Part shown: positions 9,580-17,748 of the stretch, one piece after another
How the letters are laid out: each line of letters begins with the position of its first letter
Position numbering within the stretch: position 1 is the stretch's first letter
NCBI GenBank assembly: GCA_009877105.1
Contig: WXFD01000015.1
Location: 1-35,515 of the forward strand
Length of the DNA stretch: 35,515 nucleotides
Reading direction: 5' to 3'
From: Bacteroidales bacterium
Lineage (GTDB): Bacteria; Bacteroidota; Bacteroidia; Bacteroidales; VadinHA17
The notes under the pieces: model-generated
Told to the model about the DNA's origin: nothing
What the model saw: the letters and a program-made list of their open reading frames with translations, nothing else
The model's database searches: none
Translations under genes and position numbers: made by a program

Positions 9580-10920
9580 ATGAAAACCTTTCCGTTGATT
9601 ATAATCATCTTCCTGTTGATTTCTCCGGGAAAAACTCAAGCCCAGCAGGAACCATGGTCGCTTGAAAAATGTATCAGCTACGCCGTTGATCATAATATTC
9701 AGATCAAACAACAGGTGCTTCAGACCAGGGTTCAGCAGAATAATTACAATCAGTCGAAACTTAATCTGCTCCCGGTGATTAACGGTTCAGCCTCGCACGA
9801 TTATTCATTCGGCAGGGCGCTTGACCAGAATTCCTATGAATTCTATAACCAGACTGTCCTGTCGGATTATTTCTATGTCGGAGGCAGGACAAACATCTTC
9901 AGCGGTTTGCAGAATTACAACAGTATACAGAAAAGCAGATATGAACTTCTTGCCGGTCAGCAGGACCTTCATAAGATCAGCGACAATGTTTCCCTCACAG
10001 TTGCACTGGCTTATCTTCAGATACTTCTAAACAAGGAGCTTGTTACTGTCAATGAGAATCAGCTTAACATAACACTGCAGCAGATTGAAAAGACCAGGAA
10101 GCTTGTTGATGCCGGCAGTGTGGCCAGGGGAAACCTTCTTCAGATCGAGGCACAGGCGGCACAGGAAGAGGTTAATCTTATAACTGTCAGAAATCTGCTT
10201 GAACTATCCTATCTCGACCTCACCCAGCTCCTGGAACTTGAATCTCCGGCAGGCTTTGAGATTGAGGTTCCCACGATAGATATCGGGGCCATTTCCCTTA
10301 TTCCCGGAAGTGTGGAAGAAATATTCAGCCTCGCCGCACAATCAAGGCCTGAGGTGAAAAGTTCGGAGCTCAGGCTTGCCGCAGCAAGGATAGATCTGAA
10401 AATCGCAAGGGGTTCCAGGATCCCTTCCGTTTCACTGAGTCATTCATTCGGAACCAGGTATTCGTATATTTATGATCTGCCCGGATTACAGTCGTTCGGT
10501 GATCAGCTCAGGAATAACAAGAGTTACGGGCTTGGCGTAGCTGTAAATATTCCAATCCTGAACGGCTGGCAGGTGAACAGGAATATTTCCAACACGAAGC
10601 TTGCCGTTGAAAACAGCCTCTATTCACTGGAAGGTACAAAAAAGCAGCTTTACAAGGATATTCAGCAGGCTTATGCAGATGCATCGGCCGCGCTGAAGAA
10701 GTATAACGCAAGTCAGAAGGCAGTAAACTCAATGGAAGAATCGTTCAGGTATACCGAACAGAAATTCAACATCGGGATGGTAACTCCGGTTGATTACAAT
10801 GCTTCCAAGACCCAGCTTCTCAAGGCCCAGTCTGATCTGGCCCAGTCAAAATATGAATTTGTCTTTAAAACCAAGGTTCTTGATTTTTACAGGGGTATAC
10901 CTCTTAACCTCGACAAGTAA
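9580..10920 (+). CDS. TolC-family outer-membrane channel protein
   Basis: Forms the outer-membrane exit duct of tripartite efflux or type I secretion systems. The 446-residue protein has a clear signal peptide (cleaved after about residue 21, TQAQQ), then EPWSLEKCISYAVDHNIQI, which is the usual start of TolC proteins of this phylum. Two internally similar halves follow, rich in long amphipathic helices (for example 165-230 and 345-420) separated by barrel strands with N/G turns. It is followed 23 bp later by a membrane-fusion adaptor, which supports a working channel-adaptor pair. An inner-membrane pump would be expected next but is absent here, so the pair may serve transporters encoded elsewhere. 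Confidence 0.92.
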   Translation: MKTFPLIIIIFLLISPGKTQAQQEPWSLEKCISYAVDHNIQIKQQVLQTRVQQNNYNQSKLNLLPVINGSASHDYSFGRALDQNSYEFYNQTVLSDYFYVGGRTNIFSGLQNYNSIQKSRYELLAGQQDLHKISDNVSLTVALAYLQILLNKELVTVNENQLNITLQQIEKTRKLVDAGSVARGNLLQIEAQAAQEEVNLITVRNLLELSYLDLTQLLELESPAGFEIEVPTIDIGAISLIPGSVEEIFSLAAQSRPEVKSSELRLAAARIDLKIARGSRIPSVSLSHSFGTRYSYIYDLPGLQSFGDQLRNNKSYGLGVAVNIPILNGWQVNRNISNTKLAVENSLYSLEGTKKQLYKDIQQAYADASAALKKYNASQKAVNSMEESFRYTEQKFNIGMVTPVDYNASKTQLLKAQSDLAQSKYEFVFKTKVLDFYRGIPLNLDK

Positions 10921-10943
10921 ATGAATTATTAGTCCTATCACAC

Positions 10944-12206
10944 ATGAGATCAAACAATAAGATACTTAAGATTCTGCTGCCGGCAGTGGTGGTACTCCTC
11001 ATCTTTGCAGTTATCGGAAAGAAGCAGGGATGGTTTGGCCAGGCTGCCAGGGTAAAAGTAGCCGTCATTAATGCAGAGAGAAGGGTTATTGTTGAAACAA
11101 TCACGGCAAACGGGAAGATCCAGCCCGAAAAGGAAGTCAAGATCACCCCGGATGTGTCGGGAGAAATAGTTGAACTTACAGTAAGGGAAGGTGACCAGGT
11201 GGTGAAAGGGCAGCTGCTGCTCAGGATTAAGCCGGATGTTTATATTTCCCAGAAAGACCGCTCACTGGCTGCAATCAGCTCCGCACGCGCAAGGCTGGCG
11301 CAGGCGGAAGCTCAGTTCATTCAGGCAGAACTGACTTTCAAAAGAACGGAGCAGCTCTACTCTGAACAGACCATTTCAAAATCGGAATACGAACAGGCTG
11401 AGGCATCATACCGGGTTGCAAAAGCTGAAGTGGATGCAGCAAGGTTTTCCGTCGTGAGCGCAGAAGCTTCAGTTAAGGAAGCCGATGAGAACCTGATAAA
11501 GACTTCGATCTATTCACCCATGACCGGCACGGTTTCAATGCTCCTGGTTGAACTTGGTGAAAGGGTGGCCGGGACCGGACTGATGGCGGGAACTGAAATG
11601 CTGAGGGTTGCGGATCTTTCAAGGATGGAGGCAAGGGTTGAGGTGAATGAGAATGATATTCCGGGCGTGAAGATGGGCGACACCGCCTCAATAGAGGTGG
11701 ATGCATATCCGGAATACAAATTCAGGGGCGTTGTGACCCAGATAGCAAATTCCGCAAAAACGACAGGCGTCTCTGCCGACCAGGTTACCAATTTTGATGT
11801 TAAAATACTGGTTCTCCCTGAGTCGTACAGCAATATTGAGGGAAGCTCTGATACCCATCCCCTCAGGCCCGGCATGTCGACAACCGTTGATATTCAGACC
11901 CGGATCAGATCAGGCGTTATAGCCGTTCCCATTGAATCGGTAACGACACGGACTGACACGACCAAACTTATTTCCTCAACATCCGATAAAGATATGCGTA
12001 CGCTAGTATTTATTACCGACGGGATCCGGGCCCTTGCAAGAGATGTTAAAACCGGGATCCAGGATAACAGTTACATTGAGATTATCTCCGGGGTTTCTGA
12101 AGGGGAAAGAGTCATTTCTGCCCCGTTCAGTGCCATCAGTAAAAAATTGTCTGACAGCTCATTTGTTGAAATTGTAAAGAAGGAGGATCTCTTTTCAATA
12201 AAATAG
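10944..12206 (+). CDS. periplasmic adaptor (HlyD/MacA-type membrane fusion protein)
   Basis: Links an inner-membrane pump to the TolC channel. The 420-residue chain starts with an N-terminal transmembrane anchor (residues 8-25, ILLPAVVVLLIFAVIG), followed by a split biotinyl-lipoyl-like domain (ITANGKIQPEKEVKITPD, GEIVELTVREGDQVVKGQLL), a long helical hairpin full of Ala/Glu/Arg (about 110-195), then a beta-barrel domain (MEARVEVNENDIPGVKMGD) and a membrane-proximal domain with IAVPIESVTTR. This is the MacA-like layout. It overlaps no gene and lies 25 bp before tsaB. Normally MacB-type ABC permeases follow; their absence here is the notable point. Confidence 0.92.
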   Translation: MRSNNKILKILLPAVVVLLIFAVIGKKQGWFGQAARVKVAVINAERRVIVETITANGKIQPEKEVKITPDVSGEIVELTVREGDQVVKGQLLLRIKPDVYISQKDRSLAAISSARARLAQAEAQFIQAELTFKRTEQLYSEQTISKSEYEQAEASYRVAKAEVDAARFSVVSAEASVKEADENLIKTSIYSPMTGTVSMLLVELGERVAGTGLMAGTEMLRVADLSRMEARVEVNENDIPGVKMGDTASIEVDAYPEYKFRGVVTQIANSAKTTGVSADQVTNFDVKILVLPESYSNIEGSSDTHPLRPGMSTTVDIQTRIRSGVIAVPIESVTTRTDTTKLISSTSDKDMRTLVFITDGIRALARDVKTGIQDNSYIEIISGVSEGERVISAPFSAISKKLSDSSFVEIVKKEDLFSIK

Positions 12207-12231
12207 ATCAATTTTTCCCGTAAAGATCAAG

Positions 12232-12951
12232 ATGATAATTTGCCTCGAAACTTCCGGCACAGTATGCTCGGTTGCTCTGTGCGACCGCCAGGGTGTTGTT
12301 GCCCTCAGGGAAAGTGCTGAAAGCAAATCTCATGCATCGATGCTTACACTTTTTATTGATGAACTCCTTACCGATGCACGACTGTCGGTACAAGAGCTGG
12401 AATCAGTCGCAGTCAGCAAGGGGCCGGGATCGTATACGGGACTGAGGATCGGTGTTTCAGTTGCCAAAGGCCTGGCATATGCGGCATCAATACCACTTAT
12501 TGCTGTGGAAACCACACTCTCAATGGTTTACAATATTTCAGACAATATCAGGCAAAAATATGGCGTTGATAATGAAACATTGCTGGCACCAATGATCGAT
12601 GCCCGGCGGATGGAGGTATATTATGCGGTTTACAGGTCTGACGGGATGAAAATTAAGGAAACAACAGCCGAGGTTGTCAGTGAAAAGACCTTCAATGACA
12701 TTCCGGAGTCGGTAAAAATTCTTGCTTTCGGCGACGGAGCCGCAAAATGCAGACAGGTTCTGAAAAGGAAAAACCTGGAATTTGCCGGTGAATTCAGAAT
12801 ATCGGCAGCAGGTATGTATAAACCGGCATACGACTCCTTTGCGGCAGGCAGATTTGAAGATGTGGCATATTTCGAACCATTTTACCTTAAGGATTTTATT
12901 GCAACCACGCCCAGGGAAGGGTTCCTGCCCGGGAAACAAATTGCCGGTTAA
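12232..12951 (+). CDS. tsaB: tRNA threonylcarbamoyladenosine biosynthesis protein TsaB
   Basis: Partner of TsaD and TsaE in making t6A37 on ANN-decoding tRNAs; cytoplasmic and usually essential. The 239-residue protein has the ASKHA-fold beginning IICLETSGTVCSVAL, the SHASML motif near 34-39, and the diagnostic SKGPGSYTGLRIGVSVAKGL (residues 62-81), followed by the shorter variable C-terminal region seen in TsaB but not in TsaD. ATG at 12232. The gene sits in a tight run with 24-26 bp gaps after the efflux adaptor and before the DUF3108 gene and EF-P, so co-transcription with translation-related genes is likely. Confidence 0.95.
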   Translation: MIICLETSGTVCSVALCDRQGVVALRESAESKSHASMLTLFIDELLTDARLSVQELESVAVSKGPGSYTGLRIGVSVAKGLAYAASIPLIAVETTLSMVYNISDNIRQKYGVDNETLLAPMIDARRMEVYYAVYRSDGMKIKETTAEVVSEKTFNDIPESVKILAFGDGAAKCRQVLKRKNLEFAGEFRISAAGMYKPAYDSFAAGRFEDVAYFEPFYLKDFIATTPREGFLPGKQIAG

Positions 12952-12975
12952 AGGAAATTTATAACATCAATATTG

Positions 12976-13755
12976 ATGAAGCAGCTGAAAGTCATAATAT
13001 TTTGCTTTTTGTCGTCTCTTTGTGCAACAGGGCAGAATCTGGCATACATGCCGGGAGAAAAAGTTGACTACACAATTCACTACGGGGTTTTGCAGGGGGG
13101 CGTCGCATCACTTGAAATCAGATCCGACACTTTCGGCGGAAAACAGGTCTACCATTCGGTCTTCCTTGGAAAAACCACCGGACTGGCAGATGTTATTTTC
13201 AGGGTGAAGGATATCTATGAAAGCTACATCGACCCGGTAACCCAGCTGCCTGTTTTTTCCATCAGGAATATCCAGGAAGGCCGTTACAGAAGATATAATG
13301 AGGTCATATTTGATCACCATTCACGGGCTGACTCTGCCATTCTTACAAGCAACCTGACGGGTGTCCATATTACCGAACAGGGAATACACGATATTATTTC
13401 ATGCTTCTACTACTTCAGGAGCCATCACCTGCCCCGTTATCAGAGCCTGAAAAAGGGTGATATGATAACGATCATGACCTGGTTCACCGATGAATTGTAC
13501 CCGATCCGGCTCAGATACCTCGGAACTGAAGAAATCAGGACTAAACTGGGAAGAATAAAATGCTTCAAGTTCAATCCTGTTACCGAGAAGGGCCGGCTGT
13601 TCAAAACTGAAGATGACGTGTCCTTCTGGTTCACGGCTGATAAGAATTTTTTACCGGTTAAGGTTCGATTTGATATATTTGTGGGCTCCTTTATAGCTGA
13701 AATAGCAGCCTGCGAGGGACTGAAATATCCCCTGGAGATAAGGAAAAAAGAATAA
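12976..13755 (+). CDS. DUF3108 domain-containing exported protein
   Basis: I start it at the ATG at 12976 (MKQLKVIIFC), 259 residues; the TTG one codon earlier is less likely. A signal peptide ends around ATGQN (near residue 20). The mature part reads AYMPGEKVDYTIHYGVLQGG, which is the typical DUF3108 opening, then FRVKDIYESYIDPVTQLP, DIISCFYYFRSH and SFWFTADKNFLPVKVRF, all recurring features of this beta-rich periplasmic family. Function is unknown; family members are proposed to take part in envelope biogenesis. It sits between tsaB and efp with 24-26 bp gaps. Confidence 0.88.
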   Translation: MKQLKVIIFCFLSSLCATGQNLAYMPGEKVDYTIHYGVLQGGVASLEIRSDTFGGKQVYHSVFLGKTTGLADVIFRVKDIYESYIDPVTQLPVFSIRNIQEGRYRRYNEVIFDHHSRADSAILTSNLTGVHITEQGIHDIISCFYYFRSHHLPRYQSLKKGDMITIMTWFTDELYPIRLRYLGTEEIRTKLGRIKCFKFNPVTEKGRLFKTEDDVSFWFTADKNFLPVKVRFDIFVGSFIAEIAACEGLKYPLEIRKKE

Positions 13756-13781
13756 CAAATACTAAATTTGAATAATAACTT

Positions 13782-14348
13782 ATGGCAAGCACAGCTGATT
13801 TCAGGAATGGCCTGGTAATAGAGTTCAATGATGATCTTTACACAATCGTGCAGTTCCAGCATGTAAAACCCGGGAAAGGCCCGGCATTCGTGAGAACCAA
13901 ACTTAAAAGCATCCGGACCGGCCGGGTAATTGACAATACTTTCTCAGCAGGAACAAAGGTTAACCTGGCACGGGTGGAAAGACGCCCATACCAGTACCTG
14001 TACCAGGATGATATGGGATATTATTTTATGCATATGGAAACATTTGAACAGATACACGTCCCGGAAGAACTGATCGGCAACCATGAATTCCTTAAAGAAG
14101 GGCAGAATGTGGAAGTTGTGGTTCATTCCGATACGGAAACTGTTCTGAGTGTTGAACTTCCGCAGTTCGTAGTCATGGAAGTGACTTATACTGAACCCGG
14201 ATTGCGCGGGGATACTGCCACAAATACCCTGAAACCTGCAAAAATTGAAACAGGAAGCACTGTAATGGTTCCTCTTTTCATAAATACCGGTGACAAAATC
14301 AGAATTGATACCACCACCAGGTCATACATAGAGAGGGCCAAGGCCTGA
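13782..14348 (+). CDS. efp: elongation factor P
   Basis: Relieves ribosome stalling at poly-proline stretches. The 188-residue protein has the three beta-barrel domains of EF-P: the KOW-like N-terminal domain with the loop [11 protein letters not shown], whose tip residue is Lys32, the middle OB domain ([22 protein letters not shown]) and the C-terminal OB domain with the signature [14 protein letters not shown] and [14 protein letters not shown]. The Lys at the loop tip suggests a beta-lysylated or unmodified form, but no EpmA/EpmB gene is here to decide. It is the last tightly spaced gene of the run; the next gene starts 156 bp later after a GC-rich hairpin. Confidence 0.97.
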   Translation: MASTADFRNGLVIEFNDDLYTIVQFQHVKPGKGPAFVRTKLKSIRTGRVIDNTFSAGTKVNLARVERRPYQYLYQDDMGYYFMHMETFEQIHVPEELIGNHEFLKEGQNVEVVVHSDTETVLSVELPQFVVMEVTYTEPGLRGDTATNTLKPAKIETGSTVMVPLFINTGDKIRIDTTTRSYIERAKA

Positions 14349-14354
14349 CGGGGA

Positions 14355-14412
14355 TCCCGCCTGTCCTTCGGCACAGACAGGAATGCGGATTGCGGATTCC
14401 GGAAGGCGGATT
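14355..14412. repeat. GC hairpin and GCGGATT short repeats
   Basis: Downstream of efp, CCTGTC/GACAGG forms a hairpin with loop CTTCGGCACA (14,360-14,381), immediately followed by three near-copies of GCGGATT (14,385-14,411). The hairpin lacks a T-run, so its role as terminator is doubtful; it resembles the GC-rich small hairpins elsewhere in the window. Confidence 0.45.
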
Positions 14413-14504
14413 TATAGCAGTTGAGCATGACAGGATTGCATGATGAATACAAATTGTATTCTGACTGTTGTCAGTAAAGGTTAAACGGAAATTGACTCTG
14501 ACAA

Positions 14505-15737
14505 ATGAAAAACAGGCATGCTTCTTCAGACAGGTTAAAAATGTCCAGGTTTAAACTGGATGCACTGCTCGATATAACCCTTTCGATAAATGCCAATCTG
14601 CCCGCAGGAGATCTTCTGGCAAAATACGAATCCATTCTGAGGAACAATCTTCAGATTGGAAAAATTATGATATTCAAATATTCAGAAACATGGGAGTGTA
14701 TTCTGAACGGCGGCTTTCCGGAAAACTACCGTACCGGTATAAACGTGGAAAAAGATCTCCTTAAATACGGGAAAACGGTATTTCGTGATGAGATACAGGG
14801 TATGGAAGGCGTTGAGATCATTATCCCGGTCTACAATAACAACGTACCCCTTGCATTCATACTGATCGGCGATATTGATGAAGAAGGCAGGGGAGTAAGT
14901 CCGGTTATAAAACACCTGAACTTCGTTCAAACCATTTCAAGTATAATCCTGGTTGCAATTGAGAACATCCGGCTCTTCAGTGAGAGCCTTCGCCAGGAAG
15001 CCCTGAAAAAGGAACTGGAACTCGCTGCAAGAATGCAGCAGAAACTGATCCCCGACAACAACCTGATGCCCGCCGACGGCAAACTGGTGGTTACGGGATT
15101 CTATTACCCTCATTATGAGGTTGGAGGTGATTACTACGACTGTATTCAGCTGTCCGATACAATTACAGGGTTTTGTATAGCCGATGTGTCGGGCAAAGGT
15201 ATCTCTGCTGCAATACTGATGTCGAATTTCCAGGCAGCACTGAGAGCTCTCTTTACAAGTGACATCGGACTTGTGATACTGACGGAAAAGTTAAACAAAC
15301 TTACAGTTGCCAATACCCTGGGCGATATGTTCATTACTGCATTCCTCGCCAGATACGACTCATCATCCGGCATTCTGGAGTATGTCAACGCGGGTCACAA
15401 CCCTCCCGTTCTGTATAATACTGCTGACGGAGGTATCACATATCTGAATTCTCAGTGCGTGGCAATCGGAATGTTCGATGAGATACCTTATATACGTGAG
15501 GATAAGATTATTGTCCGGGATTACTCAAAGCTGGTCTGTTATACCGACGGCTTGTCCGACCTGAAAGGTGATGACGGAAAAGAGATACTTACCAATGAGA
15601 TAGTAAAAAATATTTCCAACATGGAACCGGTAAGGGACAATATCATGGATATGCTTGATCAGCTTGGGATACCGGTTGGCAACCCCGGTCTTTTTGATGA
15701 TGTTTCAATTATGGCTGCCGATCTGTTTGCACGCTGA
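14505..15737 (+). CDS. PP2C/RsbU-type serine/threonine phosphatase with N-terminal GAF-like domain
   Basis: The 410-residue protein has a C-terminal SpoIIE/RsbU phosphatase domain (about 165-407) and an N-terminal sensor-like domain (about 15-155) with GAF-like strand/helix spacing. Linker helix ELELAARMQQKLIPD precedes the catalytic motifs: EVGGDYYD (D209) and FCIADVSGKGISAA (D227) for metal binding, LGDMFITAFLARYD, LEYVNAGHNPPVLY, LVCYTDGLSD and DDVSIMAAD. Such enzymes dephosphorylate anti-anti-sigma or SiaC-like proteins. The SiaC-like gene at 6,958 is a candidate substrate, which is inference. No transmembrane segment is seen, so it is probably cytoplasmic and senses a soluble signal. A second ATG at 14541 is possible. 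It converges with tyrS, the stops lying 14 bp apart. Confidence 0.92.
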   Translation: MKNRHASSDRLKMSRFKLDALLDITLSINANLPAGDLLAKYESILRNNLQIGKIMIFKYSETWECILNGGFPENYRTGINVEKDLLKYGKTVFRDEIQGMEGVEIIIPVYNNNVPLAFILIGDIDEEGRGVSPVIKHLNFVQTISSIILVAIENIRLFSESLRQEALKKELELAARMQQKLIPDNNLMPADGKLVVTGFYYPHYEVGGDYYDCIQLSDTITGFCIADVSGKGISAAILMSNFQAALRALFTSDIGLVILTEKLNKLTVANTLGDMFITAFLARYDSSSGILEYVNAGHNPPVLYNTADGGITYLNSQCVAIGMFDEIPYIREDKIIVRDYSKLVCYTDGLSDLKGDDGKEILTNEIVKNISNMEPVRDNIMDMLDQLGIPVGNPGLFDDVSIMAADLFAR

Positions 15738-15751
15738 CAATTGAACATCTT

Positions 15752-17044
15752 TCAGATCACTCTAAGAATATAATAGTTTTTTTTACCTTTCTGGACAAGC
15801 AGGTATTTATGATTGATCAATGAATTCTCCGTTATTTTTTCCTCCGGATCCAGGATCCGGACCTTGTTAATGCTTAATCCTCCTCCCTGGACCATCCGCC
15901 GCAGTTCTCCCTTCGATTCAAACACTCTTGTATGTTCCGTACAGAGCGATGTAATGCTGACTCCGCTGCTTATAAGACCGCGGCTTATCTCATAAACGGG
16001 AACACCCTCAAAAACTGAAAGGAATGTGCTTTCACTCATCCGCGCGAGTGACTCTGTGGTACCCTTTCCGAAAAGGATCTGGGATGCCCCGGCAACGCTT
16101 TCATATTCTTCGCGGGAATGGACCATAACCGTTATTTCCTCAGCAAGCTTTTTCTGCAGTATCCTCTCATGGGGCGCGGCCTTGTGTCTTTCTGTGAGAT
16201 CTTCAATTTCATTTCTTCCAAGCATGGTAAAAATCCTTATATATCTTGCAGCATCTTCGTCGGATACATTCAACCAGAACTGGTAAAAATGATAGGGTGA
16301 TGTCTTGTCAGGATCCAGCCAGACATTGCCCGATTCAGTCTTTCCGAATTTCGAACCGTCCGATTTGGTAATCAGCGGACATGTGAGTGCAAAGGCATCA
16401 CCGCCGGTCTTCCTCCTGATAAGTTCGGTTCCCGTCACAATATTGCCCCATTGATCAGAGCCCCCCATCTGAAGTTTGCATCCGAGAGTCTTATAAAGGT
16501 GCAGGAAGTCGGTCCCCTGGACAAGCTGATAGGAAAATTCAGTGAATGACAGGCCCTCATCCGTTTCAGAACCAAGCCGTTTTTTCACCGATTCCTTTGC
16601 CATCATATAATTGACCGTGATATGCTTGCCAATGTCCCTTATGAATCCCAGGAACGAATATTCTTTCATCCAGTCGTAATTGTTCACCATGATGGCCCTG
16701 TTCTTTCGCTCCGGATTGAAGTCGAGAAATCTGGAAAGCTGATTTTTGATGCCGGTTTCATTTTTCCTCAGGGTTGTTTCATCGAGGAGATTCCTTTCCT
16801 CCGACCTTCCTGAAGGATCTCCGATCATCCCGGTTGCTCCCCCTACCAGGGCGACGGGTACATGCCCAGCCCGCTGGAAATGCATAAGCAGCATCACCTG
16901 CACCAGGTGTCCTATGTGCAATGAGTCGGCCGTGGGGTCAAAACCAATGTAACCGGTGGTAATCTCCCTGTTGAGCAGTTCTTCCGTTCCCGGCATGATA
17001 TCATGCAACATGCCCCTCCATTTGAGTTCTTCGACAAAATTCAT
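15752..17044 (-). CDS. tyrS: tyrosyl-tRNA synthetase
   Basis: Charges tRNA-Tyr. The 430-residue class I synthetase shows [16 protein letters not shown] with the HIGH motif at 43-46, the tyrosine-binding region [14 protein letters not shown] and [11 protein letters not shown], and KFGKTESG (232-236), the TyrRS variant of KMSKS. The C-terminal S4-like RNA-binding domain covers about 365-430 ([11 protein letters not shown]). ATG at 17044 is preceded by a good ribosome site (AGAAAGGA) and a -7 promoter box at 17,071-17,078. It appears to be transcribed alone. Confidence 0.97.
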   Translation of the reverse strand: MNFVEELKWRGMLHDIMPGTEELLNREITTGYIGFDPTADSLHIGHLVQVMLLMHFQRAGHVPVALVGGATGMIGDPSGRSEERNLLDETTLRKNETGIKNQLSRFLDFNPERKNRAIMVNNYDWMKEYSFLGFIRDIGKHITVNYMMAKESVKKRLGSETDEGLSFTEFSYQLVQGTDFLHLYKTLGCKLQMGGSDQWGNIVTGTELIRRKTGGDAFALTCPLITKSDGSKFGKTESGNVWLDPDKTSPYHFYQFWLNVSDEDAARYIRIFTMLGRNEIEDLTERHKAAPHERILQKKLAEEITVMVHSREEYESVAGASQILFGKGTTESLARMSESTFLSVFEGVPVYEISRGLISSGVSITSLCTEHTRVFESKGELRRMVQGGGLSINKVRILDPEEKITENSLINHKYLLVQKGKKNYYILRVI

Positions 17045-17070
17045 GGTCCTTTCTTTGTTTTTTCGAACTG

Positions 17071-17078
17071 CAAATATA
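17071..17078 (-). promoter_or_regulatory. -7 promoter box for tyrS
   Basis: TATATTTG on the minus strand, an exact TAnnTTTG match, 26 bp before the tyrS ATG. No convincing -33 box is seen at the usual distance. It lies in the 44-bp gap after the CvpA gene. Confidence 0.5.
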
Positions 17079-17088
17079 CGAAAGAGGC

Positions 17089-17625
17089 TTAAATGGGTAT
17101 TCCTTCGGGTTTCTTTTTGAACCTGTCAAAACTTTTGTAAAAGTCGCCCTCTCCGATAACCGGGAAAAGTGCAGGGGCAAAATCGGAAACGGGACCGTAA
17201 AATTTCGACTGCTGCAGTTTCTCCTTGGGAAGGAAAGGGCGTCTGGCATCAATGGCATTGAGGATGACAAAGAACACGCTCAGGATGAGGGCGGTTTTAA
17301 AAAGCCCGAAAGCGATCCCTGCAAGCCTGTTCAGGAAGCCAAGCTCAATCGAACCTACAAACCTGTCCACTATCACGCCCACAAAATGAACAAGTATTAT
17401 TATCAGGACCAATGTTACAATAAAGGCAATGATCCCGGTGTATCTGCCTGTCATGTCAAAATATTCATAAAGCTTCCCTGCAGTGAATGAAGAGAATCTG
17501 ATAGCCCCCCATATCCCGAGGATAAGGGCTGCCAGTGAAGCAAGCTCTTTAATGAACCCGTCGGTAAAACCACGGAAAGCACCCAGGAGCAGAAGCACAA
17601 CTATTATCAGGTCGATAAAATTCAT
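17089..17625 (-). CDS. CvpA family membrane protein
   Basis: 178 residues with four predicted membrane segments: [56 protein letters not shown] and [16 protein letters not shown]. The opening [21 protein letters not shown] and the loop [16 protein letters not shown] are typical of the CvpA (colicin V production) family, inner-membrane proteins of unclear function linked to envelope stress resistance and cell division. The C-terminal 40 residues are cytoplasmic or periplasmic and basic. The gene is upstream of tyrS on the same strand with 44 bp between them, but tyrS has its own -7 box. Confidence 0.88.
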   Translation of the reverse strand: MNFIDLIIVVLLLLGAFRGFTDGFIKELASLAALILGIWGAIRFSSFTAGKLYEYFDMTGRYTGIIAFIVTLVLIIILVHFVGVIVDRFVGSIELGFLNRLAGIAFGLFKTALILSVFFVILNAIDARRPFLPKEKLQQSKFYGPVSDFAPALFPVIGEGDFYKSFDRFKKKPEGIPI

Positions 17626-17748
17626 CAGATTGAGATTTTAAAACATGAAATTAGGAAAAAGATCGGGGATAATACAAAAAATGTTTTTTACTTTTGGTTT
17701 ACAGACAATTCCGCAATAAATTTCTGTAACTTAATAGCATACCCGATT

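Noticed and set aside
15752..17044. KFGKT instead of KMSKS in TyrRS as a sign of inactivity
   Set aside because: KFGKT is the normal form of this motif in one major bacterial TyrRS group.
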